From positions 87,468-151,467 of the forward strand of contig CALMJS010000031.1 in assembly GCA_937864535.1 (NCBI GenBank): a stretch of DNA of 64,000 nucleotides, given 5' to 3'. This DNA is from an uncultured Paracoccaceae bacterium (GTDB lineage: Bacteria > Pseudomonadota > Alphaproteobacteria > Rhodobacterales > Rhodobacteraceae). Below, one piece after another: positions 38,201-47,686 of this stretch (the stretch's first letter is position 1; each line of letters opens with the position of its first letter). The notes below the pieces were generated by a model. That model was given only the letters and a program-made list of their open reading frames with translations. It was not told the DNA's origin and made no database searches. The translations under genes and the position numbers were made by a program.

Positions 38201-38898
38201 TCCGCGCTTTTGCGCTCTGGGTGTTGATGGCTGCGCCGGTGGGCGCGGTCCAATGCGATGTGCGCGGTTACTACACCGTCTGCGCCATCACACCGCAAAC
38301 CGAAGACCTCAGGCTATTTCGCGCCGACTCGGACGGCACCGTCTATGGATCGTTCAGTGCGATTGAACGGGCCGCCGGGCCGCTTGCCTTTGCGATGAAT
38401 GCGGGGATGTATCACCCGGATCGCAGCGCGGTCGGGCTCTATGTCGAAGAGCGCCAAGAACAAATGCGTCTGGTGACCAACGCAGGGCCAGGCAATTTCG
38501 GCATGTTGCCCAATGGGGTCCTGTGCATCGGCAGCGATTGGGCACGGGTCGTCGAGACGCTGAGATTCGAGCGCGAAGCGCTGGATTGTACCTACGCCAC
38601 CCAGTCCGGACCGATGCTGGTGATCGACGGGGACCTGCATCCCCGGTTTCTCAAGGACAGCACGTCGCGCTATATCCGCAACGGCGTCGGACAGTCCGAA
38701 GACGGAAAAACCCTTTATTTTGTCATTTCTGACAAACCGGTAAGTTTTTATGACTTCGGCAGTTTCTTTCGCGATGTCCTGAAAACGCCGCAGGCGCTGT
38801 ATTTCGATGGCAAGATATCGCGGCTCTACGCTCCATCGATTGGCCGCGACGATGGCGGTTTCAGCATGGGACCGATTATCGGGATTCTCGCACCCTGA
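38197..38898 (+). CDS. Phosphodiester glycosidase-like (NAGPA/DUF2233) secreted protein
   Basis: The 233-residue protein has a signal peptide ([19 protein letters not shown]) and the NAGPA domain of the uncovering-enzyme type: [46 protein letters not shown] and the terminal [13 protein letters not shown]. Two cysteines near residues 20 and 29 may pair in the periplasm. The bacterial substrate is unknown; wall or capsule glycosyl phosphodiesters are a reasonable guess. It lies between rbfA and truB, overlapping the former. Confidence 0.88.
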   Translation: MIRAFALWVLMAAPVGAVQCDVRGYYTVCAITPQTEDLRLFRADSDGTVYGSFSAIERAAGPLAFAMNAGMYHPDRSAVGLYVEERQEQMRLVTNAGPGNFGMLPNGVLCIGSDWARVVETLRFEREALDCTYATQSGPMLVIDGDLHPRFLKDSTSRYIRNGVGQSEDGKTLYFVISDKPVSFYDFGSFFRDVLKTPQALYFDGKISRLYAPSIGRDDGGFSMGPIIGILAP

Positions 38899-38970
38899 CG
38901 GTTGACCCCATCCTCAGAACAAGGCTAGCAGGCGCATTCAAAATCAGCTGCGACAGATCAGGAGCACGTC

Positions 38971-39876
38971 ATGGGCAAGCGCAACAAAGGGCGGGACATT
39001 TCAGGCTGGCTCGTGATCGATAAACCGGCCGGGATCACGTCGACCTCTGTCGTGAACAAGGTCCGCTGGGCGCTGAACGCGAACAAGGCCGGACATGCCG
39101 GCACCCTCGACCCCGAAGCGACGGGCGTTCTGGCGATTGCGCTGGGCGAGGCGACCAAAACGATCCCCTACATCACCGACGCCCTCAAGGCCTATGAGTT
39201 CAGCGTGACCCTCGGGGCAGCGACCAACACCGATGACGCCGAAGGCGAGATCATCGCCCAATCTGACATGCGCCCCTCGGACGAACAGATCAAATCCGCA
39301 CTGTCGGGCTTTGTCGGGGACATCATGCAGGTCCCGCCCAAGTTTTCCGCCGTGCGGATCGACGGCCAGCGGGCCTATAAACTGGCGCGCGACGACGAGG
39401 ATTTTGAAATCGCCGCCCGCCCTCTCTGGGTTGAGAGCCTGCTGCTGACCGACCGACCCGATGCGGACCATGCGCTGCTGGAAATGACCTGTGGCAAGGG
39501 CGGCTATGTCCGCGCTATCGCCCGCGATCTGGGGGCAGCGCTGGGCTGCTACGGACATGTCGAATGGCTGCGCCGGGTGTGGTCCGGTCCGTTCAAGGCC
39601 GAAACGGGGCTATCGCTCGAACAGGTAGACGCGATGGCGCGCACGCCCGACTTGGATGCCTATCTGCTCCCCTTGGAAATCGGCTTGGCCGATCTGCCCG
39701 AGGTCCGCTGCCCACCTGAAAGCGTTGTGAAACTGCGCAACGGCAACCCTGCAATGGTGATCGCCCATGACGTCGAATATGGCGACGACTGCTGGGCCAG
39801 CTATGAGGGCAAGGCGGTCGCCGTCGGGTCCTTCCGCGCCGGTGAACTGCACCCGTCGCGGGTCTTTGTTGACTGA
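38971..39876 (+). CDS. truB: tRNA pseudouridine(55) synthase
   Basis: TruB makes pseudouridine 55 in the T loop of tRNAs. The 301-residue protein has the catalytic block [14 protein letters not shown] with the active Asp, the opening [21 protein letters not shown]-type [22 protein letters not shown], and [28 protein letters not shown] precedes the ATG. The next gene is on the opposite strand and its stop touches the truB stop, which interrupts the usual truB-rpsO order. Confidence 0.96.
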   Translation: MGKRNKGRDISGWLVIDKPAGITSTSVVNKVRWALNANKAGHAGTLDPEATGVLAIALGEATKTIPYITDALKAYEFSVTLGAATNTDDAEGEIIAQSDMRPSDEQIKSALSGFVGDIMQVPPKFSAVRIDGQRAYKLARDDEDFEIAARPLWVESLLLTDRPDADHALLEMTCGKGGYVRAIARDLGAALGCYGHVEWLRRVWSGPFKAETGLSLEQVDAMARTPDLDAYLLPLEIGLADLPEVRCPPESVVKLRNGNPAMVIAHDVEYGDDCWASYEGKAVAVGSFRAGELHPSRVFVD

Positions 39877-40140
39877 TCAGGCGACCTCTTCGAATAGCAG
39901 GTCGTCGATTTCCGGTTCGCCCCACGGCAAAACAGCCGTCTCGATATCGACCGGCGGATGTTCGACGATGACGCCGTCCCAAGGAAACTGATAATCTGCC
40001 AAGAGCGGCTCGACTTCGGTCGAAAGCTCGGCATCGTCAAATGCGGCGTGGTCGCCGTCGGTGGCCGAATGCCCACCAAAAACATCGAAAAACAGCCCAA
40101 TCCCAATCGAGCCAACCGCTAGCAAGCCACTCAGGTCCAT
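39877..40140 (-). CDS. Small membrane-anchored acidic hypothetical protein
   Basis: The 87-residue product has an N-terminal hydrophobic, Gly-rich segment (MDLSGLLAVGSIGIGLFFDV) and then an acidic region with no cysteine or known motif. The opening resembles that of the RTX protein encoded 700 bases away (MLFLLGLMGMAVIGAAMIPV): similar length, Gly/Ile/Leu pattern, and an acidic continuation containing DGD. It has no RTX repeats. ATG 40140 is preceded by GGGGAAAAC. I do not recognise a family. It could be a relative or remnant of the RTX gene or an unrelated anchored peptide. Confidence 0.6.
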   Translation of the reverse strand: MDLSGLLAVGSIGIGLFFDVFGGHSATDGDHAAFDDAELSTEVEPLLADYQFPWDGVIVEHPPVDIETAVLPWGEPEIDDLLFEEVA

Positions 40141-40229
40141 GTTTTCCCCATCTAGTTTGGCAACGCGCCTTCCCTTGACGCGCCATAGGGACAATAGTGC
40201 TGCGAAATTAGGTCAATTTATGTCTAAAA

Positions 40230-40751
40230 ATGCTCGAAAAATGTCATCTTAAGGGAGATGCCGCCTCGACGGCCATCTATTCGGACTGCGAGAGGTATCG
40301 CTATCTGTTGACCCGCGTCTGGGATGACACTGGTCGGCGTGCGCTGTTCGTCATGCTAAACCCCTCAACCGCGACAGAGATTCAGAACGATCCGACAGTC
40401 GAGCGATGTGAACGTCGGGCACGGGCCCTGGGGTTTGGCGCATTTCGGGTGACCAATATCTTTGCCTGGCGGGACACCGACCCCAAACTGATGCGGGCGG
40501 CCGAGGACCCCATTGGCCCGGAAAACGACGCTGCGCTGGTGTCATCCGCGCTAGATTGGATCAGACCGCAGGATCAGATCATTTGCGCATGGGGCGCGCA
40601 TGGCGACCATCTGGACCGCGGAAATACCGTCAAGGAACTGCTGCGCGCTACTGGCAAGCCGCTGTTTACATTGGGATTAACCAAGAGCGGACACCCCAAA
40701 CATCCCCTCTATATCGGCTATGACCAGCAGCCCGCGCTATGGATTGATTAA
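40230..40751 (+). CDS. DUF1643 domain protein
   Basis: The 173-residue protein matches DUF1643, a family of unknown function. Landmarks are RYLLTRVWDDTGRRALFVML, LNPSTATEIQNDPTVERC, FRVTNIFAWRDTDPK and the end KHPLYIGYDQQPALW. The strongly conserved Asn, Pro, Ser, Thr and Asp residues suggest an enzyme or nucleic acid binder. Some members lie in mobile or defence-related islands, which I recall only in general terms. No signal peptide. The start at 40230 lacks a strong ribosome binding site. Confidence 0.88.
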   Translation: MLEKCHLKGDAASTAIYSDCERYRYLLTRVWDDTGRRALFVMLNPSTATEIQNDPTVERCERRARALGFGAFRVTNIFAWRDTDPKLMRAAEDPIGPENDAALVSSALDWIRPQDQIICAWGAHGDHLDRGNTVKELLRATGKPLFTLGLTKSGHPKHPLYIGYDQQPALWID

Positions 40752-40826
40752 CCAAAACCGCTGAATCTTTGAGTGTTTGGGGCGCGTTTGTTTTAGTCTG
40801 AGCACGTGAACATTCGGGGAACGGTT

Positions 40827-41609
40827 ATGTTGTTTCTGCTTGGACTGATGGGAATGGCAGTGATCGGGGCGGCCATGATACCAGTGGCAGATCTGTCCGA
40901 CAGCCCCAGCGACGGGGATGAAATTATCCTCGGGACAGACGGGGAAGACGATATCTCCGCCGGTGACGGAAATGACTACATTGATGGACGCGACGGCGAC
41001 GATACAATCGCCGGTCAGGAGGGTGATGACGAACTCCATGGCGGACTGGGCGGCGATACTGTTTACGGTGGCACCGGCGATGATACCCTGTTTGGCCATG
41101 TGGGCGACGACATCATCAACGGCGGGGCTGGCCGCGACGTGCTGAGCACGGGCGACGGCAACGATGTGCTACTGGGCGGGGATGGGGACGACGCGCTATC
41201 CGGTTCACTCGGGGATGATACGCTCTATGGCGGCAACGGTCAGGACGTTTTGCACGGCGGTTCTGGCAATGACACCCTGTCTGGCGTGGACGAGGACGAA
41301 CAGGTCACGGACTATGTGAATGGCGGCGCGGGCGATGATCTGGTGGTCGGCGGCGCCCATGACGTTCTCAGCGGTGGAACAGGTGCCGACCTGTTCGACA
41401 TTTACGCGACACAGGATGGCCCGACCACCATCATGGACTTCACACCAGAGGATACTCTATTGGTCAGCTTTGAGGGGAATACAGAACCGACCTTGTCGCT
41501 GATGCACGACGATCTGGGGACCACGGTCCTCGCCGACGGTGTTGAAATCGTGCAGTTGGCGGGGGTATTTGACCTTACACTTGACCAGATCCTTCTGGTT
41601 TCGCAGTAG
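40827..41609 (+). CDS. RTX calcium-binding protein with N-terminal membrane segment
   Basis: The 260-residue protein starts with a hydrophobic stretch (MLFLLGLMGMAVIGAAMIPV), then about 12 Gly/Asp-rich nonapeptide-type repeats at residues 33-175 (GGxGxDxLx: GGTGDDTLF, GGDGDDALS, GGNGQDVLH and others) that should fold into a Ca2+-filled beta roll, and a C-terminal 80-residue domain of the RTX-end type with GGTGADLFDIYATQDG. Classic type I substrates have no N-terminal membrane segment, so this one may be surface-anchored or use another route. The ATG at 40827 with GGGGAACGG is preferred over a GTG at 40806. Confidence 0.88.
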   Translation: MLFLLGLMGMAVIGAAMIPVADLSDSPSDGDEIILGTDGEDDISAGDGNDYIDGRDGDDTIAGQEGDDELHGGLGGDTVYGGTGDDTLFGHVGDDIINGGAGRDVLSTGDGNDVLLGGDGDDALSGSLGDDTLYGGNGQDVLHGGSGNDTLSGVDEDEQVTDYVNGGAGDDLVVGGAHDVLSGGTGADLFDIYATQDGPTTIMDFTPEDTLLVSFEGNTEPTLSLMHDDLGTTVLADGVEIVQLAGVFDLTLDQILLVSQ

Positions 41610-41660
41610 AGGGCGCAGGTTTTTCTTTCCTTTTTCCGCATTCTGGTTTAACCGCCGCTA

Positions 41661-41680
41661 TCCCTGCCTTGGCGGGGATT
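41661..41680 (+). terminator. Weak hairpin downstream of the RTX gene
   Basis: ATCCCTGCC and GGCGGGGAT are separated by only two bases and can pair over about eight positions with one G-T. The following bases are TTCTCT rather than a clean T run. It may attenuate or end the RTX transcript, or be part of the rpsO leader. Confidence 0.3.
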
Positions 41681-41748
41681 CTCTCCACGGGCCTTGCTGG
41701 ACGACATCCCGGCACGCGCCATAACCCTTAATCCGAAAGGAGATCCCG

Positions 41749-42018
41749 ATGTCGATCACCGCTGAAGAAAAAGCCCGCGTCATCGCTGAATACGCCACCA
41801 AAGAAGGTGACACCGGTTCGCCGGAAGTTCAGGTTGCTATCCTGTCCTCGCGCATCGCGACCCTGACCGAGCACTTCAAAACCCACAAGAAAGACAACCA
41901 CGGTCGCCGTGGCCTGCTGAAAATGGTTGCCCAGCGCCGCAAGCAGCTGGACTACCTCAAGGCCAACGACGAAGGCCGTTACCAGTCGCTGATCGAGCGT
42001 CTGGGTCTGCGTCGCTAA
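41749..42018 (+). CDS. rpsO: 30S ribosomal protein S15
   Basis: The 89-residue protein is a full-length S15, with landmarks [37 protein letters not shown] and the end [20 protein letters not shown]15 binds the central domain of 16S rRNA early in 30S assembly. The ribosome binding site AAAGGAGATCCCG is strong. Codon use is notably biased to C-ending codons, as expected for a highly expressed gene. It precedes pnp, as in most bacteria, but with a strong terminator between the two. Confidence 0.98.
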   Translation: MSITAEEKARVIAEYATKEGDTGSPEVQVAILSSRIATLTEHFKTHKKDNHGRRGLLKMVAQRRKQLDYLKANDEGRYQSLIERLGLRR

Positions 42019-42040
42019 TCCGCCGCAAACCGGTTTTCTG

Positions 42041-42075
42041 CAACGCCCGCCCTTTCGGCGGGCGTTGTTTTTTTT
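42041..42075 (+). terminator. Strong intrinsic terminator of rpsO
   Basis: A perfect 10-bp stem AACGCCCGCC/GGCGGGCGTT (42042-42051 and 42057-42066) with loop CTTTC is followed by a G and eight T residues. This is one of the two best terminators in the window and implies that pnp needs its own promoter or read-through. Confidence 0.9.
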
Positions 42076-42301
42076 GGACCAGCCTGAGGTTCCGGACCGA
42101 AGGACCGCCACCGGGCGGACCAAAAGAGCGCGAACCAACAGAATGCTTCCCAAAAGGGTGTTTTTGCTGTATCCGCGCCCCATCTGTGACGTGAGCCCAT
42201 GCCCCCGGGCGCATGCGAAGGATTGGGGGCGGCGGCAATGGGGCCGCCATATGAACGGGAGACCCGGAGGGCCGGGAGAGCTCCCTTACAGGATACGCTA
42301 G
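42076..42301 (+). promoter_or_regulatory. pnp leader region (promoter and structured 5' untranslated region)
   Basis: These 226 bases hold no gene. They should contain the pnp promoter, since the rpsO terminator lies upstream; I cannot fix its position. Several inverted repeats could fold in RNA: GGCGGC...GCCGCC around 42229-42250, and GGGAG...CTCCC just before the start codon (around 42259-42287). In E. coli, pnp is autoregulated through RNase III cutting of a leader hairpin; a similar mechanism here is inference. Confidence 0.4.
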
Positions 42302-44446
42302 ATGTTCAACGAAGTGAAAAAATCAATCCAGTGGGGCGAAGAAACGCTGACGCTGGAAACCGGCAAGATTGCCCGTCAGGCTGATGGCACCGTGATTGCC
42401 ACGCTGGGCGAGACCTCGGTCATGGCCAACGTGACCTTTGCAAAAGAGCCGAAGCCGGGTCAGGACTTCTTTCCGCTGACCGTTCACTACCAAGAGAAAT
42501 ACTATGCCGCCGGCAAAGTGCCGGGCGGTTTTTTCAAGCGTGAAGCACGCCCGACCGAGCGTGAAACGCTGACCGCGCGTCTGATCGACCGTCCGATCCG
42601 CCCGCTGTTCGTCGATGGCTTTAAGCACGAAGTGCTGGTCATGTGCACCGTTCTGTCGCACGATCTGGTCAACGACCCCGATGTCGTTGCGATGATCGCT
42701 GCCTCGGCTGCGCTGACCATTTCGGGCGTTCCGTTCATGGGTCCGATTGCTGGCGCCCGCGTCGGCTTTGTCGATGGCGAATACGTGCTGAACCCGGCCG
42801 TGGACGACATGGACAACCTGCGCTCCAAGCCTGAACAGCGTTTGGATCTGGTCGTCGCTGGCACCAAAGACGCCGTGATGATGGTGGAATCCGAAGCCTA
42901 CGAACTGACCGAAGCCGAAATGCTGGGCGCCGTGGTGTTCGCGCACCAGCAGATCCAGCCGGTTATCGACCTGATCATCGATCTGGCCGAAGCCTGTGCC
43001 AAGGAACCGTTCGACTTTACCCCGCCGGATTACAGCGCGATCTACGAACGCGTTAAGTCGCTGGGCGAAGCAGACATGCGCGCCGCCTATGCGATCATCA
43101 ACAAGCAGGCCCGCGTTGCCGCCGTTTCAGCCGCCAAGGACGCCATCAAGGCCCAGCTGACCGAAGAAGAACTGGCCGACGCCAACCTCGGCCCGGCTCT
43201 CAAGAAACTGGAATCCAGCGTTCTGCGCGGTTCGGTTGTCAAAGAGAGCAAGCGGATCGACGGTCGTGCACTGGATCAGGTGCGTTCGATCGTGTCGGAA
43301 ACCTCGATCCTGCCGCGCACCCACGGTTCGGCCCTGTTCACCCGTGGTGAAACCCAGGCTCTGGTCGTGACCACTCTGGGCACCGGCGATGATGAACAGA
43401 TCATCGACGCGCTGCACGGCAACTTCCGCTCGAACTTCCTGCTGCACTATAACTTCCCGCCGTATTCGGTCGGCGAAGTTGGCCGCGTTGGGTCGCCGGG
43501 TCGCCGCGAAATCGGCCACGGCAAACTGGCATGGCGCGCTCTGCAGGCTGTTCTGCCGGCGGCTACCGATTTCCCGTACACCATCCGCGTTGTGTCCGAG
43601 ATCACGGAATCGAACGGCTCGTCCTCCATGGCTTCGGTCTGCGGCGGTTCGCTGTCGATGATGGATGCGGGCGTTCCGCTTAAGGCTCCGGTCGCTGGTG
43701 TGGCCATGGGTCTGGTGCTGGAAGATGACGGGTCCTATGCCGTTCTGACCGACATTCTGGGCGACGAAGACCACCTGGGCGACATGGACTTTAAGGTCGC
43801 AGGCACCGAAGCCGGGATCACCTCGCTGCAGATGGACATCAAGGTTGCCGGTATCACCCCGGAAATCATGGAAAAGGCGCTGGAGCAGGCCCGTCAGGGT
43901 CGCATGCACATCCTGGGCGAAATGTCCAAGGCGCTGACCACTGCCAATTCGTTCTCGGTCCACGCACCGCGTATCGAAACTATGCAGATCCCGACCGACA
44001 AGATCCGTGAAGTGATCGGTTCGGGCGGCAAGGTCATCCGTGAAATCGTCGAAGTGTCGGGCGCTAAGGTCGACATCAACGATGACGGCACGATCAAGAT
44101 CGCCTCGTCCAACGGCGAAGCCATCCAGAAGGCCTATGACATGATCTATTCGATCGTGGCAGAGCCCGAAGAAGGCAAGATCTACAAAGGCAAGGTCGTC
44201 AAACTGGTCGACTTCGGCGCGTTTGTGAACTTCTTTGGCAAGCGTGACGGTCTGGTCCACGTTTCGCAGATCGAAAACCGCCGCCTGAACCATCCCTCCG
44301 ACGTTCTGAAAGAAGGTCAGGAAGTTTGGGTCAAGCTGCTGGGCTTTGACGATCGCGGCAAGGTTCGCCTGTCGATGAAAGTCGTCGATCAGGAAACCGG
44401 CAAAGACGCCGTGAAAGAAGACGCCGAGGCAGAAGCCGAAGAATAA
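42302..44446 (+). CDS. pnp: Polynucleotide phosphorylase
   Basis: PNPase degrades RNA 3' to 5' by phosphorolysis and is part of the RNA degradosome. The 714-residue protein has two RNase PH domains ([20 protein letters not shown] and later [27 protein letters not shown]), a KH domain ([20 protein letters not shown]) and a C-terminal S1 domain ([21 protein letters not shown]). It ends in an acidic tail. Codon bias is as strong as in rpsO. A perfect terminator follows the stop. Confidence 0.98.
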   Translation: MFNEVKKSIQWGEETLTLETGKIARQADGTVIATLGETSVMANVTFAKEPKPGQDFFPLTVHYQEKYYAAGKVPGGFFKREARPTERETLTARLIDRPIRPLFVDGFKHEVLVMCTVLSHDLVNDPDVVAMIAASAALTISGVPFMGPIAGARVGFVDGEYVLNPAVDDMDNLRSKPEQRLDLVVAGTKDAVMMVESEAYELTEAEMLGAVVFAHQQIQPVIDLIIDLAEACAKEPFDFTPPDYSAIYERVKSLGEADMRAAYAIINKQARVAAVSAAKDAIKAQLTEEELADANLGPALKKLESSVLRGSVVKESKRIDGRALDQVRSIVSETSILPRTHGSALFTRGETQALVVTTLGTGDDEQIIDALHGNFRSNFLLHYNFPPYSVGEVGRVGSPGRREIGHGKLAWRALQAVLPAATDFPYTIRVVSEITESNGSSSMASVCGGSLSMMDAGVPLKAPVAGVAMGLVLEDDGSYAVLTDILGDEDHLGDMDFKVAGTEAGITSLQMDIKVAGITPEIMEKALEQARQGRMHILGEMSKALTTANSFSVHAPRIETMQIPTDKIREVIGSGGKVIREIVEVSGAKVDINDDGTIKIASSNGEAIQKAYDMIYSIVAEPEEGKIYKGKVVKLVDFGAFVNFFGKRDGLVHVSQIENRRLNHPSDVLKEGQEVWVKLLGFDDRGKVRLSMKVVDQETGKDAVKEDAEAEAEE

Positions 44447-44467
44447 TCGGCCTCTTCAGGATAAAAG

Positions 44468-44499
44468 AAACCCCGGTGGCGACACCGGGGTTTTTTATT
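44468..44499. terminator. Intrinsic terminator downstream of pnp, possibly bidirectional
   Basis: An 8-bp perfect stem CCCCGGTG/CACCGGGG (44471-44478 and 44483-44490) with loop GCGA is followed by TTTTTTATT. On the other strand it is followed by TTTCTTTTAT, so it can also end the convergent AstE-like transcript. Confidence 0.92.
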
Positions 44500-44501
44500 G
44501 G

Positions 44502-45551
44502 CTAGATGATTTCGTCTTCGTCAAACAGCGGTTGGCCATCCAACTGCTCGGCCAGTGCGCCGACAGTTTCCCCCGCCTTGACCGGATCGGGCAGAGTCGC
44601 GATGTGGAACAGCGCATCACCTTCGTTGATAACCGGCAGGTTGGACCGGCCAACGATGATCCCGGCCTCGGACGCGACGATTTCGGATTCGTTTTCCCCG
44701 AAGGGGTCAGAAACGATACCCAGAACCTCGCCGATCCGCACGGTATCGCCCGATTGCTTGAACATCCGCACCAGCCCACCGGCAGGCGCACGCAACCAGA
44801 ACGAGGTCTTGGACCGGATGGGCCGCATCTTGGGTTTGGTAATGCCACGGGCGGCGACCATACCCAGTTCGTTCATAACCCGCAGAATCCCCAGCACCCC
44901 GGTCCGGGCGGCGTATTCGTCGAACCGCAGCCCCTCGCCCGCCTCATAGAGCAGCATATCGACGCCGGACTCGGCCGCGGCCTTGCGCAGGGACCCGTCG
45001 CGTTGTTTCGATGGCAGAATGACCGGAGCGCCGAACACCTCGGCCATATGGGTCAGACGGTCGCTCCCGGGGTTGATCCGCACCTGCGGCAGGTTCGTGC
45101 GCTGGACTGCGGCAGAGTGCAAATCAATGCCGAAATCACAGCGCTGCACGATTTCCGTCAGGAACAGGTAGGCCAGCCGCGCAGCGAGTGACCCCGTCGG
45201 CGATCCGGGAAAACAGCGGTTCAAATCGCGGCGGTCAGGTAAATACCGGCTCTGGTTCAGGAACCCAAAGGTGTTCACGATCGGCACCGCGATCAGCGTC
45301 CCCGCCAAACGATCCAGCGTCGGCGTGCGCAACAGGCGGCGCACGATTTCAACACCGATAACCTCGTCCCCGTGGATCGCGGCAGAGACGAACATCACGG
45401 GACCGGGGCGTTTGCCGTGGATCACATGGCAGGACATAGTGACCGGCGTATGGTCCGACAACGAACTGACCGGCAGATCGATTGTGCCGCGCTGACCGGG
45501 GGCGATACGGCGCCCGGCCAATTCAAACGGTTTGCGGACCTCTGCGGTCAT
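44502..45551 (-). CDS. Succinylglutamate desuccinylase/aspartoacylase (AstE) family metallopeptidase
   Basis: The 349-residue protein is an M14-like zinc hydrolase of the AstE/AspA family. Zinc ligands are expected at His60 and Glu63 ([11 protein letters not shown]) and His145 ([10 protein letters not shown]). The C-terminal 100 residues form a beta domain ([20 protein letters not shown]) as in family members found away from arginine catabolism. No ast genes are near, so arginine degradation is unlikely. The upstream RimK-type ligase overlaps by four bases, which suggests a substrate carrying an added glutamate or acyl-amino acid tail. This role is inferred. Confidence 0.9.
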   Translation of the reverse strand: MTAEVRKPFELAGRRIAPGQRGTIDLPVSSLSDHTPVTMSCHVIHGKRPGPVMFVSAAIHGDEVIGVEIVRRLLRTPTLDRLAGTLIAVPIVNTFGFLNQSRYLPDRRDLNRCFPGSPTGSLAARLAYLFLTEIVQRCDFGIDLHSAAVQRTNLPQVRINPGSDRLTHMAEVFGAPVILPSKQRDGSLRKAAAESGVDMLLYEAGEGLRFDEYAARTGVLGILRVMNELGMVAARGITKPKMRPIRSKTSFWLRAPAGGLVRMFKQSGDTVRIGEVLGIVSDPFGENESEIVASEAGIIVGRSNLPVINEGDALFHIATLPDPVKAGETVGALAEQLDGQPLFDEDEII

Positions 45552-46453
45552 CCCTTGCCTTTGGTTTTGGTCGCCCCCTCGCGGGCGTTCTTTTCTATAA
45601 ATTCGATGATTTTACCGGCGATATCAATGCCGGTCGCGCCCTCGACACCCTCGAGCCCCGGCGAAGAGTTCACCTCCATCACCACCGGCCCATGGTTGGA
45701 CCGCAGCATATCGACGCCGCAGACATTCAGGCCCAGACATTTGGCAGCACGGATCGCGGTTGACCGTTCCTCGGGCGATAGTTTGACCAATTCTGCCGAT
45801 CCACCCCGATGCAGGTTCGAACGGAACTCGCCCTCTGCCCCGGTCCGCTTCATCGCCGCAACGACCTTGCCGCCGATGACAAAGGCGCGGATGTCGGTTC
45901 CCCCCGCCTCTTTGATGAACTCCTGCACCAGAATGTTGACCTCGGCGCCACGGAACGCCTCGATCACCGATTTGGCAGAGCGGTTGGTATCGGCCAGAAC
46001 CACACCGATCCCTTGGGTTCCCTCCAGTAGCTTGACCACCACGGGCGCACCGCCCGCCAGTTTGATCACCTCGTCTGTCGCCTTGGGATCATAGGCAAAG
46101 GTCGTCACCGGCAGGCCGATCCCGTCCCGCGCCATCAACTGCATCGAACGCAGCTTGTCCCGGCTGCGGCCAATAGCAACCGATTCATTGAGCGGGTAGG
46201 TGCCGGTCATTTCGAACTGTCGCAGCACGGCCAGACCATAGAACGTGATGCTGGCGCCGATCCGCGGCACCACGGCGTCATACTGGGGTAGCTTTTCACC
46301 GTTGTAGTAAATCTCTGGACGGCGGCTGGCGATGTTCATGTAACAGCGCAATGTGTTAATGATATCAAGCTCATGCCCGCGGGCCTCTGCCGCCTCTTTG
46401 ATCCGCTTGTGCGAGTAGAGGTTAGCGTTTTGAGCCAACATCGCGATCTTCAT
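45548..46453 (-). CDS. rimK: RimK-family ATP-grasp alpha-L-glutamate ligase
   Basis: RimK adds glutamate residues to the C terminus of ribosomal protein S6 in E. coli; relatives modify other proteins or small molecules. The 301-residue protein has the RimK N-terminal domain ([20 protein letters not shown]) and an ATP-grasp fold with the loop [31 protein letters not shown] and the metal-binding motif [14 protein letters not shown]. It overlaps a RimB-like gene upstream and an AstE-like gene downstream, both by four bases. Target protein not known here. Confidence 0.93.
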   Translation of the reverse strand: MKIAMLAQNANLYSHKRIKEAAEARGHELDIINTLRCYMNIASRRPEIYYNGEKLPQYDAVVPRIGASITFYGLAVLRQFEMTGTYPLNESVAIGRSRDKLRSMQLMARDGIGLPVTTFAYDPKATDEVIKLAGGAPVVVKLLEGTQGIGVVLADTNRSAKSVIEAFRGAEVNILVQEFIKEAGGTDIRAFVIGGKVVAAMKRTGAEGEFRSNLHRGGSAELVKLSPEERSTAIRAAKCLGLNVCGVDMLRSNHGPVVMEVNSSPGLEGVEGATGIDIAGKIIEFIEKNAREGATKTKGKG

Positions 46454-46899
46454 GATCCGACCTTTCGAATGCCATCGGCCAAATGCGACCGACCGGGGTG
46501 AACGAGGACATTACGCCGACTGATCGCCGTACGTCCCAGAATGATAGGCAGAGACATATCGGCCCGATTTGCCAAGGATATGTCGATTCGCCATGTTTTT
46601 TCGCCAAGGATCAGGCGGGATTCGATGACCAGACGCTCTTGGGGGACGCCCGACGTGTTTTTGATCATCCGGGTATCGACCAAGGGCGCCTCACAATCGA
46701 CGGCTTCATCCAGACCGGCATGCGGCACGTGGAACCGAACCCAACGCGAACCGTCCTTTTCGAACAGGCGAATGCGGGTCGCATGAATGGCGGAGGTGCG
46801 CGCCCCTGTGTCAATTTTGGCAGTCGCCCGCGCGATGCCCAGATCAGGCAGCGACACGTTTTCACGCCATCCAACAATCAGCGGAGGTTTTGCAGGCAT
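46450..46899 (-). CDS. RimB-like retropepsin-type protease (COG4067/DUF785)
   Basis: The 149-residue protein belongs to the small 'ATP-dependent zinc protease' family, which structurally is a retropepsin-like aspartic protease. The catalytic signature DTGA is at residues 30-33 ([13 protein letters not shown]), with the second conserved segment [12 protein letters not shown]. In Pseudomonas, the RimB member of this family works with RimK, as I recall. The size is that of a single retropepsin lobe, so a dimer is expected. It opens the three-gene operon rimB-like, rimK, AstE-like. No zinc motif is visible, so the family name is misleading. Confidence 0.9.
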   Translation of the reverse strand: MPAKPPLIVGWRENVSLPDLGIARATAKIDTGARTSAIHATRIRLFEKDGSRWVRFHVPHAGLDEAVDCEAPLVDTRMIKNTSGVPQERLVIESRLILGEKTWRIDISLANRADMSLPIILGRTAISRRNVLVHPGRSHLADGIRKVGS

Positions 46900-46982
46900 C
46901 GGACATCTCTTTGGCTGGTAGCTATCGGGCTATCCTATGCCAGAGCGCCTGTCCACAGCCCGCACAACGCCAGTCGGCAAAC

Positions 46983-47009
46983 GAAAAGACCCCGCCGATG
47001 AGCGGGGCC
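46983..47009 (-). terminator. Intrinsic terminator of the Prx6 gene
   Basis: On the minus strand the stem CCCCGC/GCGGGG (6 bp, loop of six bases) is followed by TCTTTTCG. It lies about 25 bases after the Prx6 stop codon and before the RimB-like gene, so the two are separate transcripts. Confidence 0.7.
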
Positions 47010-47032
47010 AGTTCGATAGGCAGGAAACCCGA

Positions 47033-47686
47033 TCAGGCCGGGTCTTTGGCGAACCGCAGATAGGGCAGTTTTTTATCCAGCGCGCCGTATTTGGCTTCGG
47101 CGGCGGCGTCATCCAGCGACAGGGCGACGATGACGTCCTGACCCGTTGTCCAGTTTGCCGGCGTCGCGAGAGGCACGCCAAAGGTTTTCTGAAGCCCGTC
47201 CAGCGCACGCAGCACCTCGGCAAAGTTGCGACCGACCGACATCGGATAGGTCATGATCAACTGTACCTTTTTGTCCGGCGATACGATGAACACCGAACGG
47301 ACCGTGGCGGTATGGGCCGGAGTGCGGCCATCGGGCAGGTAGGCATCGGCGGGCAGCATGTCGAACGCCTTGGCCACGGCCAGATCGGTGTCGGCAATGA
47401 TCGGGAAACCAGCCTTGGCACCGGCAAAGGCTTCGATGTCACCTTTCCAGTCCTTGTGCTCTTCTACACCGTCTACGGAAATCCCCATGACCTTGGTGCC
47501 GCGCTTGGCCCATTCATCGGCCAGCTGCGCAACAGCGCCAAACTCGGTCGTACAGACCGGGGTGAAATCCTTGGGGTGGGAAAACAGAATGGCCCAGCTA
47601 TCGCCGATCCAGTCGTGCAGGGCAAAGGTGCCGTGATCCGTCGTGACAGTCAGATTCGGAAGAATATCGTTGATGCGCAGACCCAT
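47033..47686 (-). CDS. Peroxiredoxin, Prx6 (1-Cys) type
   Basis: The 217-residue enzyme has the Prx6 layout: peroxidatic Cys45 in HPKDFTPVCTTEFG, the downstream EEHKDWKGDIEAF block and the long C-terminal extension (VGRNFAEVLRALDGLQ). No resolving cysteine is apparent, so it needs an external reductant. It differs from the Prx5 gene near 9 kb in family and length. The ribosome site GAGGAGGATCCA is strong. It is monocistronic with its own terminator. Confidence 0.94.
   Translation of the reverse strand: MGLRINDILPNLTVTTDHGTFALHDWIGDSWAILFSHPKDFTPVCTTEFGAVAQLADEWAKRGTKVMGISVDGVEEHKDWKGDIEAFAGAKAGFPIIADTDLAVAKAFDMLPADAYLPDGRTPAHTATVRSVFIVSPDKKVQLIMTYPMSVGRNFAEVLRALDGLQKTFGVPLATPANWTTGQDVIVALSLDDAAAEAKYGALDKKLPYLRFAKDPA

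Noticed and set aside
40747-40753. TTAACCA half-site resembling a CtrA box upstream of the RTX gene
   Set aside because: The second half-site at the proper distance is missing; a single TTAACC is expected by chance.
43127-44293. Open frame of about 388 codons antisense to pnp
   Set aside because: A shadow caused by strong C-ending codon bias in pnp; no recognisable motif.
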